The translations under genes and the position numbers were made by a program. A stretch of 64,000 bases of DNA. Source: Cylicocyclus nassatus. Taxonomy: Eukaryota; Nematoda; Chromadorea; Rhabditida; Strongylidae. A model generated the notes under the pieces. That model did not search any database. It was not told the origin of the DNA and worked only from the letters and a program-made list of their open reading frames with translations. The stretch spans positions 15,223,742 to 15,287,741 of the forward strand of contig CATQJL010000223.1 in the NCBI GenBank assembly GCA_958299035.1, read 5' to 3'. This document shows positions 12,809 through 25,300 of the stretch, one piece after another; position 1 is the first letter of the stretch, and each line of letters begins with the position of its first letter.

Positions 12809-13639
12809 TACGTCATACATCAAGATATCCAGTGTTTGCACCCCTTAATCATGATAAACTACGAATACTGAAACAACTATCAGTGGCACTGCATACTATA
12901 TAAAGGTAAGCAACACAATACAGTACATTTCAGCATGACTTTATGATGTGATAAGCAGGAGTAATAGTTAAAGAAAAGGTTAGAGGCAGCCAGGTCGCCT
13001 TTTTTGGTCGCATTGGCTCCATATTGTAGTTAAAGTCAGAGCCGGAATCCGAGGGATATAGTCTCTACCGTTGCCACTGAATTAGGCGTTTTACAACTTT
13101 TCAAGACCTGCTAAGCCTGAAATGGTCAGAACTTAATTTAGCCATATCAAACAAGCTATATATCAACGGATTCTCCCTGAAACGCTGATTTCAAGTATAT
13201 GTTTATTATCTGCCAAACGACTATCTGGACGAAGTTATGGGCGTTTGAATGAGCGATTAGTAAAGTGTTCTGTGGCGCATGTTCCACGACATACATTCCA
13301 AAAGCATTTGTTCAAGTTTTTCGTAATTGTGATTTTCCTTGTAGTTAGAACACCCATAGCCACTGTAAAATAGCGCCACCTGAGGCTGCCTTTCCACCAA
13401 CTGTATTCGTTGGAACTCGAATAATTTCTTACATCTGAACACTTATAACTCTTTCCAGATATCCATTTGGCAGATAATAAACGTATATGATTTGGTTCAG
13501 TGGTTGCGGTGATCTCGCATTCCCTCTTGGGTAATTAAACTATATCTTTGGATCTCTAAATAACATGAACATGAACATGATAACAACAACAAGCTAAACT
13601 ACACTGAACTACTATACTAAAGGATAAAAGAAAAGAATA

Positions 13640-16060
13640 CTGAATTTGCTCTTGGCTGAGCTTTCCAATGGTATTCCCCCTATTGTCCACAGGAAGTGCG
13701 CTGACTTACTTGAACCCTCCTCTGAGCTATTCAATCTCGCCATTGATTTTTGTGGAGTACCCAGTCTGTGGAAGGAAGCCATCGTTGTTGCAATCCCAAA
13801 AACTGCATCTGCCTTTACAGAGTCTGATCGTCCCATAAGTCTGACGCCCACTCCAATCAAAGTTATGGGAAAAATCATCAGAAAAAATTATTTCGTTGGC
13901 TGAGAAATTTCCCTCCGAATCCTCCTGAGCTTCACGGTCCTTTATCTGGTAGGTAAACTACAATCAATCTTGTTGCAAGTTTTTTTATTGGAGAAAAGCC
14001 TTTGATGCTGAGCTATCTATCGATGTTGTCTATGTGGATCTGTCGAAAGCAATCCATAAGGTCCCCCATTATGTATGATTACCCAAATTACAAAGCCATG
14101 GTGTAGATGGAAATTTATTGCAATGGTTCCGATTTTTTTTGAGAAGAGATTTATTACAGTCAAGGTTAGGCAGTCCTTCTTCAAAAGATACCAAAGTACT
14201 CGTTGAGTACCCAAGGTGCTTGTACTTTCGCCTCTTCTTTTCCTTATCTTCACTATGGAGCTACCTTCCTTTTTGACTTTGGGTGGAGGGCGTATACAGA
14301 TTTATGCGGACGACATTTAGCTGTATGTCTGCTATGAAGAATAGAATCATCATGCTATGCATGCTGCACTTCAATCATCCATTGAAAGATGCGGGTGAGC
14401 AATGCGTAATGATCTTTCTCTTATTCCAGCAAGTGCTTCTTTCTGCATTTTGGGAGAATAAGACCTTTCGATTATGAAGTGAATGATTCTGTTTTAACAG
14501 TGTGTTTATCGGTCACGGAACTGGTGTTTTGGTTGATTTCCAACTGAAATTTACTAAACACATTGATTATGCTGTGCAAAGAGCGTACTCTTCGCTGTTT
14601 GCTATTTTTCGAAACCTTTATACATGTGGTGGAAACACTCTCATTAGACTGCATAAAGCTGTGTGCTTTCTCATCTGAGGTATTGCTCCCAGGTATGGAA
14701 CCCCTCATGTAGAAAAGAGGCCCTAAAACTTGAAAAGATTCAGCGAGTATTTACGAAATGGTCCTCTATCGCAAACTGCGAAGTATATCTAGAGAAGACA
14801 CTCATCTTATGAGGAACTCCTTAAGCCCTGGCCATACCGTCAAAAAATCACCGCGATGCGATTTGTGCAATCGGACAACTGCAATACCCCTGTTTCATGC
14901 CGCCAAATTATGTGTATCGGTCGTGCTAGCTGTCCGCCGCGACGGATCGCTGACCGTGTTTTCCTAGGCCATACCTATTCCAGCGATATCGCCGCGATTT
15001 GACTGAAATCTTGCGATATCGCGTCGCAAGTTTGAAACCTGCGACGGGGCGATATCGCTGGAATTGGATTTCTTCCCTGAAGGTTTTTGAAATAGTTCTT
15101 TTCCTTTTCGACTTGCTTTTTCTGCGGTGATGTTGAAATGTGATGCAGATTTCCTTTTGCACTTCGCAATTGCACTTCTGTCGTGTTGTGATGCGCGTCT
15201 TTTCTAATTCGTGCCATCAGTCAAAGAATATTTTTAATTGTTCGAAACTCGTAATTGAATAACATGCGTAGTATTTAGGTATCTAAATTTCGCGAAAAAT
15301 CAGCAAAACCGCAGCTACAACTTGAGAAAATTGCTTTTGCATCCTGTATCTAACACGAAAAGTTGAATGAAGATGTAAATGCGCGAACTAATATGAAATG
15401 TTGGTGCTGGAGTACTGGTGTCGAAAAAAGACAAAAAAAATCTGCAGATGTAAAGAAATCACGCTAAATACTGCTTTTGGATGGCAAAAGAAAACGTAGA
15501 ACGAGTGCTGAGGTGTGTATTTTCACCTTATCGCTGAACAGGTAGGTATGTCCAGAACCCGCGATGAGCGATTTGATAGTCGCGATTTCGTCGCTACAAT
15601 CACAAAATTCTTCGGCGATGAAATCGCGACGATGAAATCGCTGTACGTATGGCCAGGGCTTTAGACTGCTTGGATTGAAATCGCTGATAAATAGGAGGAT
15701 GATGGCTGACTTAGTCTTTTGTTATCGCATACTGCGAAAAGAGGTTGATTTGAGAGGTAACAGGTTTTGGATTCTTAGACCTGTTAGCTCTAGGCGTGGA
15801 GGCTTTAACATACATTGTCCTATTTACAAAAGAGCTCTTATTCCCGGTTTCCAACTCATAATTCTATCGCTGTGCACACTGGCTCAATCGACTACCTCCT
15901 TACTACTAATTTTCCAAAAATAGTTGGGCTTTCAACAAGTTTGCTTAAGCCCCTGATGCCCCTAGTATTTTGCATTGTGGACCGTGCCTCTGTTAATACT
16001 TTTTTATTCGTTCAAGTCTGATTTGGATTTGTTCAATAAGTGCAGCTTACGTTGGATTCT
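13640..16060 (+). pseudogene. CR1/Jockey-like non-LTR retrotransposon relic
   Basis: Plus-strand fragments of a reverse transcriptase differ from the RTE elements. From 13646: IDFCGVPSLWKEAIVVAIPK and RPISLTPTPIKVMGKII. About 14020-14120: VVYVDLSKAIHKV and LQSHGVDGNLLQWF. Near 14295: IYADDI (catalytic YxDD box). Near 14690-14760: SQVWNPSCRKEALKLEKIQR. From 15665 after an insertion: LGLKSLINRRMMADLVFCYRIL. A tail like FKSDLDLFNKCSLR ends near 16060. Many stops and frame changes; dead. It is interrupted by the element at 14824-15660. Family assignment is from motif order; the precise clade is uncertain. Confidence 0.85.
14824..15660. mobile_element. Inverted-repeat DNA element inserted in LINE relic, TTA target duplication
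   Basis: The ends AGCCCTGGCCATAC and GTATGGCCAGGGCT are inverted, and TTA flanks both sides (14821-14823, 15661-15663). LINE coding sequence resumes immediately after the right end, which confirms the borders. Near-terminal sequence carries ATCGTCGCGATT-like motifs shared with 17691-17923, 34739-34940 and 54845-55033. A 3-bp TWA duplication suggests a PIF/Harbinger-like nonautonomous element. An internal palindrome around 14965-15060 repeats CCAGCGATATCG. Confidence 0.75.
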
Positions 16061-16498
16061 GCAAGTCCTTGTTGTTGAATACTTTTTTCATTACTTTTCC
16101 TTTCTCGTATCTCTTCTTAATTGCGTTTTTTCAGATTTTCTTGCGCCCTTTGGAACTTCCATTTATGGCCTAGTTGATTTATGTCGATCTTATTACGTCA
16201 GCCGCTGATTGTAAAATCAGTGGAACTCGCTTCGCAGTTGCTTCATGCTTTTTCTGGCGGGCCGTATGCATTTCTGATCTTAATCAGCGCATGCGTCCAA
16301 CATATTTTACTTTTTTCTTTGCTTTGCTATATTTTTTCTCTACTAGCTCGACTAGACCATGTAGTCTTGAGCCCATCCTGGCTGGCAACTTATGACTAAA
16401 TATAGCTCGCTATTCTGACTACGCTTCCGCAACCTGCAATTTTTATTATCCTTGAAGCTGGCGGGGTTTACAAGTATACCCGCCACTCGAATTTACTA

Positions 16499-17416
16499 GG
16501 CTGTTGCATAAGTTCTGTCCGATTTGAATTTTTGAGTTTAAAATGTCATAACTTCTTTCAGAGTCAACTTTTTTCCAAGGTCTTAGTTTCTATGTGTTGA
16601 GCAGTCCCTTGGCTAAAAAATGCATATTGAGATCTGCGCAAATCTTTGTTAAGGAAGAACCAAGAATGCAAAAACTTCGCAGCGTTTTTCTTCGAATCTG
16701 TCTTTTTTGACATGGTAACGCTCCCTTATGAAAATTGATAGGCATCTTTTCTAATAATGGATGGATAGAGAAATTTTCGTAGATTATTATGCAACATAAA
16801 AGAGCCCATAGGGTTTGCGCTGCCGAGAGATTTTCTTGACCGAACAAAAAATTAGCCACTTTTTGACCTCGCTTCAGCACATGTGTGCATGCCTATTTAT
16901 GAACTACGAACGTTTTACAACTGACGTGAGCGCCGAAAAGGAATTGGTGGATGGGCCCTGTTAGCTCTTGCTTTGCCCTAGCACCTCCAACTTTGAGCTT
17001 GTCGATTACTTCTATTCGCAGAAAGTTATTGCTTGTAAAACATCTATACCAAAGATTTATGTTCGAGGATAAATTTCACTAGCAAGACGTATTCTTCATG
17101 GGATCGAACTTCTGCATATACTAGCATTCCATACCCTTATTCCGAAGCCAATGAAAGAACCTGACTTGAAGGGCGCATTGTGGAGATATCCTCGCAAGGA
17201 CATATTTCTAGGGATAGAACGTACCTCGGCCACTTAGAGATTTTAGGCCTGTGATCTCCGTACACTAAGAATTTTATTGAATTCTGGTATGCTTTAGAAA
17301 GCGCAAGGAAAGCACTTTTCAATGATACCAACCGTATCGAATTAGAGATGAAATTCTCTTAGAACAGCTGCTTCAAACATGAGGCAAAAAAATCGGACAG
17401 AACTTATGCAACAGCC
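16499..17416. mobile_element. Mariner-like nonautonomous element, TA target duplication
   Basis: The terminal inverted repeats GGCTGTTGCATAAGTTCTGT and the inverse ACAGAACTTATGCAACAGCC extend to at least 28 bp. TA lies on both sides (16497-16498, 17417-17418). The element is 918 bp. The only open frame of note (16590-16880, minus) shows no transposase motif that I recognise. Termini and TA duplication fit the Tc1/mariner superfamily. Confidence 0.8.
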
Positions 17417-17690
17417 TAGTACTTTCATGAATAATATAAAGATCGTGTCTTCCTGGCAAAGGAGGGGGGGGGGCATGGGTATTTCTCCATAGAGTCTATG
17501 CAAGCACAAGATTGTGTGCAACCCAGATGCAAGTTACGCAAGCTTATCACATTATTATCACACTATTTGTTCCTTGATAAGTCGTCTAGACTGGGCTTAG
17601 GACGGCGTGGTGATTTGTTTTTGGTTACTGTTGTGGTCCATATATGACTAACACTTCATTGTTTCTAGATTTGGAACGCTTCGAGCGTAT

Positions 17691-17923
17691 GGCCTCGGGC
17701 AAAGTCACGCGATTTGATCGTCGCGATTCAATCGCTACAAGGCAAGTGTCAAGAGTTCATTGCATGGCGATCTTCTTGCATGGTGTGATAGTTTTCTAAC
17801 ACGACTAATCGTGACTAACTATCACAACCGAAATACAAGAAAATCGGCATGCAATAGACTCGTAACGCTTGTCTTGTAGCGATTGAATCGCGACGATCAA
17901 ATCGCGTGAACTCGCCCGAGGCC
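17691..17923. mobile_element. MITE with CGCGATTTGATCGTCGCGATT termini
   Basis: A 233-bp near-palindrome. The left end GGCCTCGGGCAAAGTCACGC pairs with the right end GCGTGAACTCGCCCGAGGCC. The inner motif ATCGTCGCGATTCAATCGCT is also inverted. TAT flanks both ends (17688-17690, 17924-17926). Same family as 34739-34940 and 54845-55033, and more distantly 14824-15660. Confidence 0.8.
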
Positions 17924-18251
17924 TATGAATAAATTTAAAGGAAATGAATGGAATCAATTGGCACTTTTCGGAGAGAGAAAATCAAGTGCTTTGTAGGAGT
18001 AACAAAACCAGAAACGCTTTTTTGGGATTTGCTTCCATTGAAACCGATAGAGAGGGGCATAATTAATTGGCAAAACTTGAATTGATCTGCGGAGTTAGAA
18101 TGTGCTCTTCTTCATTCTAGTTTGCGTGATGTGTGTTGCAATTTTTGCCTTCAGTATGAGCATTCGAATTTTTTGAAATCTATCAAAACAAGCAGATTCT
18201 CTGAAAGGTAAGACGTTCGAGAAGTTTCCAGAAACAAAGGGTCATGAAATA

Positions 18252-18988
18252 TTAGGTTGAACCGAAAGTTCTGTCGCACCATTTTCAAAAAATCATAACT
18301 TCTTTGCCTCGCAAGGATTTTGCGCAACTCAAATTTTGTCTGAAAGCGTAAAGTAAGTAGCTTCCAATAGTTTTCTGAAAACTTTCCAAGGTGCTCAGGT
18401 TGCAGAGATAAAATTGAAAGAACGAGATCATCCGAAATTCGGAATTTCTAAGCAAGAATTCTAAAAATTCAAGAACTGTGCGATAAAATCCAGAAAAGCC
18501 ATTATCCTAATTTTTCCTACATTTGATTGCTGACTGAGTCAAGTTTGTGCTGATATCGAGCCCTTCTTTCAGAAGTTATGAATTTTTGAAAAAAAAATGC
18601 CAAAAAATCCATTTCTTAAGAATTCTTAGGAAATTAATTTTTCGGCATTATTTTTCAAAAAATCATAACTTTTGAAAGAAGGGCTCGATCAGTACAAACT
18701 TGACTCAGATAGTAATCAAATGTAAGATAAATTAGGTTAATAGCTTTTCTGGATTTTATCGCACTGTTTCTGAATTTCTAGAATTCTTGCTTAAAAATTC
18801 CGAATTTCGGATGATCTCGTTCTTTTTTTTTTATCTCTGCCATCTGAGCATGTCGGAAACTCCCCAGGGAGCCTCGGAAACTACATGCTTTACGCTTTCA
18901 GATAAAATTTGAATTGGGCAAAATCGTCGTGACCAAAAGAAGTTATGATTTTTTGAAAATGATGCGACAGAACTTTCGATTCAACCTA
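18252..18988. mobile_element. Full-length palindromic (foldback) mariner-like element, TA target duplication
   Basis: This 737-bp insertion is an inverted repeat along almost its whole length, with its centre near 18620. Termini are TTAGGTTGAACCGAAAGTTC and the inverse GATTCAACCTAA. TA flanks both ends (18250-18251, 18989-18990). Duplicated copy B has the empty site (ATAGTTTCAAT near 40829), so insertion followed the duplication. A second copy lies at 60053-60843. Confidence 0.88.
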
Positions 18989-19346
18989 ATAGTTTCATTT
19001 CTGCGAGACAACTATCAAATACAATAAAAGGATTCGGTCCAAATTCTCTCACAAAAATCACTATTGGATAGAATGTCAATGCTTCGTTTACAACGCCAAA
19101 TAAAATGCATATCAACCTGCAATAATTGTCATGCACACATTTTCAATCCATATACGGTATTGACTATTCCTTGAAGAATTTTTGGAGTGTAAATATTACT
19201 CCAAGGAAATAAAACCAGAATCTTTGAAGAGATGTTAATCAATTCCGCAGTCCATAATAGGCAGGCTAAGAATTCCTTTTCAATAGTGTTCTTCGAGCAG
19301 AATAGTCTTTTCGTTTATTCCTTCACAAAATAACCCCTGCTGAATA

Positions 19347-19352
19347 TTTATT
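19347..19352 (-). terminator. Polyadenylation signal of lectin gene A
   Basis: AATAAA on the minus strand about 40 bases past the stop codon. The same hexamer is conserved behind lectin B at 41191-41196. Inference from hexamer and conservation. Confidence 0.55.
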
Positions 19353-19392
19353 TCTCAGATAAAGAAATTGCAAACATGATGAATTGGAGCCT

Positions 19393-22300
19393 TCATGGCT
19401 GCTTCTCAGCTTCTTGTTTGATGGGTGCCATGTACATACGATGAGCTTGGAGACGCAACATAAGCGGCTCCGAGCAATAGTTGGTTGAACTGCATGGTGC
19501 TATTTCGCATACGTACGGCAATCCTTTTGTGCATGAATGGCTCCTCCAGAAGTATCTGAAAAAGCGTATGAAGATGTGACAGCGCATCACATATTGGTCT
19601 AAAATCTCACTTTCCAATCCAGTTGTCGAAGAACATAGATACGCATTCATCTCCACTTTTGGGCGCAAAGTTATTGTACCACATCGTAAAGTCATAAGGT
19701 GTAAGCTGAAAGACAGAGAAGGTGTGAATTTACGTAGGTAGAAGTTATGATTGTCACAGTGAAGGGGTTCAAAGAAGGAGTAGAATTGGAAATGAATGGG
19801 CAGTGTTGAAAAAGAGAAATTAAGGATGTAGGAGGAAAAAGTTTCGATACATTCATTATACCTTCTAATCTTTAGAATAATCTTATGTGTATGAGGACGC
19901 AAAAGAGACATTGCTATTTCGATGGCAAAAGAATAGGTCCTAAATTATATTGTCTGCACCAGCAAATTCACAAAGTAACCTTTGTTTTGACTGGATTGGT
20001 TGTTGGAAGGAGGGGCTTTGTAACCTGATTAAGGCCTCTTGCTCTCTAATCATTCTCTAGCCTCAACTAGGTCACAAAGCCCCGCCTTCCAACCGCCAAT
20101 CCTGTTGAATCAAAGGCTATCTCGAGCCCCATAATGGCATTAGACAAAGCTATCTTGAGCTCTCTGTCATAGGCTAGATCTCATTATGTATCTATGAAAG
20201 TCTGTCCTGGTACATCAACTTTCAAGAAACCTATTCGTTCTGGACCTTCTCTGGAGCATCATAACACCGACTTTATCCATTTCAAGAAATAAGAAAAAGT
20301 TAAATAATATCTTACTTTGGAGCCATCCTGCCACTGAAATTGATGACCGTAACGTTTCAGACCAATCAACGCTTCGCTTTTCAATGCAGGTTTCACTGCA
20401 GTGGTATAGCTCCTTTTGATTCAAATATACATACACAAAAACAACTACGAATACTTACTGTTCATTAAGAACTCGGCTTTTTCATAGTTTTCAATTTTCA
20501 CGAGTTTTCCATTATGTTCGAGACCGCAGCTCCTTTCAGCTCCGCTCTAAAGTAGGAAAAAAACCTTTGTTTCATTTCCTTTAAACCACTTTGGTTTCCA
20601 AACTTACTCGCTCTGCTGGCATTCTCGCTGCTCTGTAGCAACCGTATTCAGGTCTGCTGTTAAGGTAGGGAACATAATTGTCCGGACAAAAGCAGTTTGC
20701 TGAAAATCGTTCGCTTTCGATGAATTCAGGAGGGGAGTCAAAGGCAGAGCTCAGAAATTGGGGTAGTTGGACTTCTGCGAGAAAGATGACTAAGTCTTCA
20801 CTGAGACGTTGCCTTGTGCCAGCTAGAAGGTTCTCGGAGCCAAAAATCGGGCCTAATTTCTTGACCAGTACCACTCTTTATAACGTGAAGTAATCGGAGT
20901 TTGAGGTTGCGGTAGTGGATGAGAGTTTGCATTTGAGTTCCTCAGTTACGGGTGAATCATATCTAGGGGCAATAGCTCAGGAAAAGCCTCCGGTCAGTTT
21001 TCACATAAGAAACCCGGATACCCAAACTTGCCTAAATCGCAATTAGCTTACCTCTTCCTAGCATCGTAGCTAAGGTGTCATAATTGAGGTTGTCGTGCTG
21101 ATTACCAGTCGAATATCCTTCGCTAGCAATCTTAGTAAGGATTGGTACAGGTATGCCGCCTTCTTGTAGATACTCTATAGGTAAAGATTACTTGGTTAAG
21201 CAATCGACGCAATCGTCGTATTTCACTGAAGTAATACCAGTGACGATGTTTAATAGCTCAAAGACAAAAATTTTTTGAAAATATTTTAGCATAATCATGA
21301 ATCGAGAGTTGAAATCTGACAATTTGGAAAAGTCGTATAGAATGACACCTTACCAACAGTAATTAATATGCCTCCAAAGTCTTTAAATGTGTTGGCAGCC
21401 GGAACCGGGCTTTCGCTGTTCTTCCTGCAGAAAATTCAGCAGCAGAATGGTTCGTACGTAGTTCGTGATTAACTATGTATGCTAATAAAATATATTTTGT
21501 GAGCATATAACGTTCAATATTATCACTGTGTCGAACAAGAACAAGAAGCGATGCAGAGAAGCGATAAAAGAAGACCTTAAGGAGAGAAGAGTAGCAGTGA
21601 TGGTTGACGCCGCGGAGGCTGGAAGAAGTATACGCAACGCCCGCCGAAGCTTCGTCAACTTCAAGACAAAGATGACCGCACTTCGTCGTCCTGACGGAAC
21701 CATAACTGCTTCCCGAAGATCAATGGAGAAGGTCATCCACGACTTCTACTCGGATCTTTTTGCGAGCCACGTCCACCTTCCACCATGCCATCTCAAGGAG
21801 GACGAGTATGTCGCACCGTCTGTTCTTCCTTCCGAGATTCGTCATGCTATCATGTCGATGAAAAACCGTACAGCACCCGGTCCCGACAGGATTAAGCCAG
21901 AACATCTGAAGAATCTTTCGCCAGTTCTCATCAAGACTTTGGCAAGGCTCTTCACGCGGTACCTGACGGAAGGCAAGGTTCCAAGGCAATGGAAGACCAG
22001 CAAAACCGTGCTGCTGTACAAGAAGGGAGATCCCTGCGACATCGGCAATTATCGCCCTATCTGCTTGTTGTCTGTAATCTACAAACTCTTTACGCGAGTC
22101 ATTCTCAACAGTATCGGAAGAGAGTTGGACGAAAGACAACCATGCGAGCAAGCTGGGTTTCGAAGAGGATTCAGCACGATCGACCACATACACACGGTGT
22201 CAAGGCTCATTGAAGTGTCACGAGAGTATAAGATGCCGCTCTGTCTCACCTTCATCGACTTGAAGAGGGTTTTTGACTCGGTTGAGACTGAAGCCGTCAT

Positions 22301-25300
22301 CGATGCCTTGAGCAATCAAGGTATTCCGACTCATTACATCAAGATAATTCGTGAGCTGTATAACGACTTCACAACCACCATAACACCATTCTACAAGGAC
22401 ATCATCATTGACGTGAAGAGAGGCGTGCGACAAGGCGATACTATATCGCCGAAACTATTCAATGCCGCTCTGGAGAACGTCATGCGTAAGTTGGAATGGG
22501 ACAACATGGGAGTGAAAGTCGACGGCCGGCAGCTACACCACCTTCGCTTTGCTGATGACATCGTATTGATAACACCAAGCATCACGCAGGCGGAACAAAT
22601 GCTGGCCCAGTTTGACGAAGTGTGTGGAAAGATCGGTCTACGGCTGAATCTAACGAAGACGATGTTCATGAGGAACGGAAGAGTGCCTGATGCTCCTATC
22701 ATGCTCAACGGGACGAACATCACCGAATGCTCAAGCTACACCTAAGTCGTGAACTCAATATGATGAACGATCTAGCTCCGGAACTGAGCAGGAGGAAACG
22801 TGCAGCATGGGGAGCATATAAGACAATTGAGGACGTAGTGAAGAAGACCAAGAACATCCGGCTCCGCGCCCACCTTTTCAACTCGACGGTTCTTCCTGCT
22901 TTGACGTACGCTTCAGAAACATGGACAATGAGAAAGCAGGATGAACACGCGGTTAGCGTCATCGAACGAGCTGTTGAGAGAGTGATGCTAGGAGTGAATC
23001 GACTCACGCAAGTGAGGCAAGGATTACGAAGTTCTACCCTACGTCTACGATCGAAGATCAGGGACGCTGCCGCGTACGCCAAGCAGAACAAGATAAGATG
23101 GGCCGGGCACGTAATGCGTTTCGACGACAACCGGTGGAGGAGAGCTGTAACAGATTGGATACCACTGGACGTCAAACGCGAACGAGGAAGACCGCCGACG
23201 CGATGGTCAGATATGTTCACGAAGTCCTTTAATGAAGTCCTTCAGAGCGTTCCACGTGTTCCTGGTGCGATACGTAAACATTGGTCAAAATCGCCCGAGA
23301 CAGGGACGAATGGAGGCATCACTGGTACCCGCTCGTGCAAACGATGATCAACGGGGATACAGGTGATACAGGTGATGACGTTCAAGTGTGCTTAATAACT
23401 GCGATGAATACGACATTTCATTGCTAGAAAATTTTGAACGTTCTGACAGATAGCGTTTAAACCAAGGAAAAAATTTTGATTTCAAGGCATTGAGGTGGGC
23501 TGGAGTGGAAGATGGAGAAGCTTTTTGTAAGAAAAGCTTTTGCATCTCTATTATGCTGAGCGTCGTTGGTCCATTCTCCCTAGCCCCACCTCTCATGCAC
23601 AATAAAAAGAAATGGAAATTACGTCCACATGAGCTTTTTATTGAGACTCCTCTAGTTGGATGAAGTTGTTCACTCCGGGGAGGGGGGGGGGATCTCCTTT
23701 TCAAAAGGCCGGACATACATTACGTGAGGTTCCATCGCCTCGCGAATTTACTGACAAGTAAACTGTTACGAGTTCATTGCATACCGATCATCTTGAATTT
23801 CGGTTGCGATAGTTTCCCGATGCGACTAATCGCGACTAACTACCACGATCGAGATGCAATGGACCCATAACCAGGGTCAAGCGTGGGGTACGGCACGCCA
23901 CACCTGGGGGTCGTATTGAGGAGTCAAAAGGGGATGGGATTGTGATTGGGTAATCTGGTAATAGTGATAACATGATATTCGTATCCTATCCATAATTAGC
24001 ATGTCAAATAACCCCTGTAGACAAAGTGTGAACGAATTCTGAAGATTCAAGATACTAGGCTACCTAAGTGAAATGGTCAAATTCCAACATGGTTAACTTT
24101 GTTTCAGAGGTGACTTACAAGGAAAGGATACTAAATTAGATTAAATTTGAGATGTGACACACATATTTGGTATCGGCTTGGGCTGATTCCAAATATGTTG
24201 TTCCTAGCTTCTCAGCTTTATCCTGAAGCGAGTTATGGTCCCTTTTTTATGCAGAGTTTGCGTGCTCCTCGGACTACGGATGCTACGGTGTCGACGTCTA
24301 GGTGTTTTTCAATTGTATAATGCTCCCTTTCAAGATCGAAAGAATTAGTCTGATGCTAATTAAACATACTAGCACTTTTTTCGAGCAGATTCTTATACAC
24401 ACACCGTCTTACGACATTCAGAATTTCGTTAGTCACTCACAACATCAAGTCCATAACTCGCTTCGGAATAAGTGTCTCATCTCAAAAGGCGAATCTAATT
24501 TAGTATCCTTCCCTTGTTAGCTATCCGTTTTTGCACTTAAGACAAAGCATTACTCATTCTTTGTCCATCTCAGGAATCCCGCTTCAGAAGACCTCCAAAC
24601 TGTGGAATTAGAAGCCAACCAAAATCTCGTTTTTCCCATTTTTCGCTGCGAACAGTATTCACTTGAACGACTTCTGAAGCGGGATTCCTGAGGACAAAGA
24701 AGGAGTAGTGCTTTGTCTTGAGTGCAAAAACGGATAGCTAAGTGACCTTTGAAACAAAGTTGACCATGTTGGAATTTTACCATTTCACTTAGGTAGCCTA
24801 GTATCTTGAAACTTCAAAATTCGCTCTCTCTTTGTCTACAGAGGTTATTTGACATGCTAATTATGGATATGTTGCCCATTATGTTCGACAGGGCCTTCAG
24901 GTAATGCCATCTTATGTATATAATTCAGGGGGGGGGGGGGTCTTATTAAGAAGCAATCGGGGGGGGGGGGGGGGGAGGTCGTAACCAGCGATCGTGTGCC
25001 ACACCCCTTGCTCGACCCTGCTCATAACAGTTGCCTTGTCGAGAGAATTGCGGGGAGATGAAATTGCGTGATATATGCTCTGTACTTTAGGCAGAGAAAT
25101 GGATATGTTACTGTATAGCATGGTTGATTTCTGTGCACTAGGCCCCTTCATTATAACTACTCTACCTCACATGAGAGTGCCTTTTCCTTAAATGTCGTAT
25201 TATATCGTCAATCATGGCTGTACCTCAGGGTTTCATGATATAAAATGTGGAACGCATGGAACTAAGCTGTGGTCATGTTACTCGGCTTCCTCTGATGAAA

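Noticed and set aside
16590..16880. 96-codon minus frame inside the 918-bp element as a transposase
   Set aside because: No DDD/DDE or helix-turn-helix pattern recognisable; too short.
24000..24890. Possible gene between RTE and exon 6 of lectin A
   Set aside because: The whole stretch is the two arms of the 23872-25020 inverted repeat.
24928..24975. Poly-G runs as quadruplex regulatory sites
   Set aside because: Single long homopolymers in transposon copies, prone to sequencing length error; no promoter nearby.
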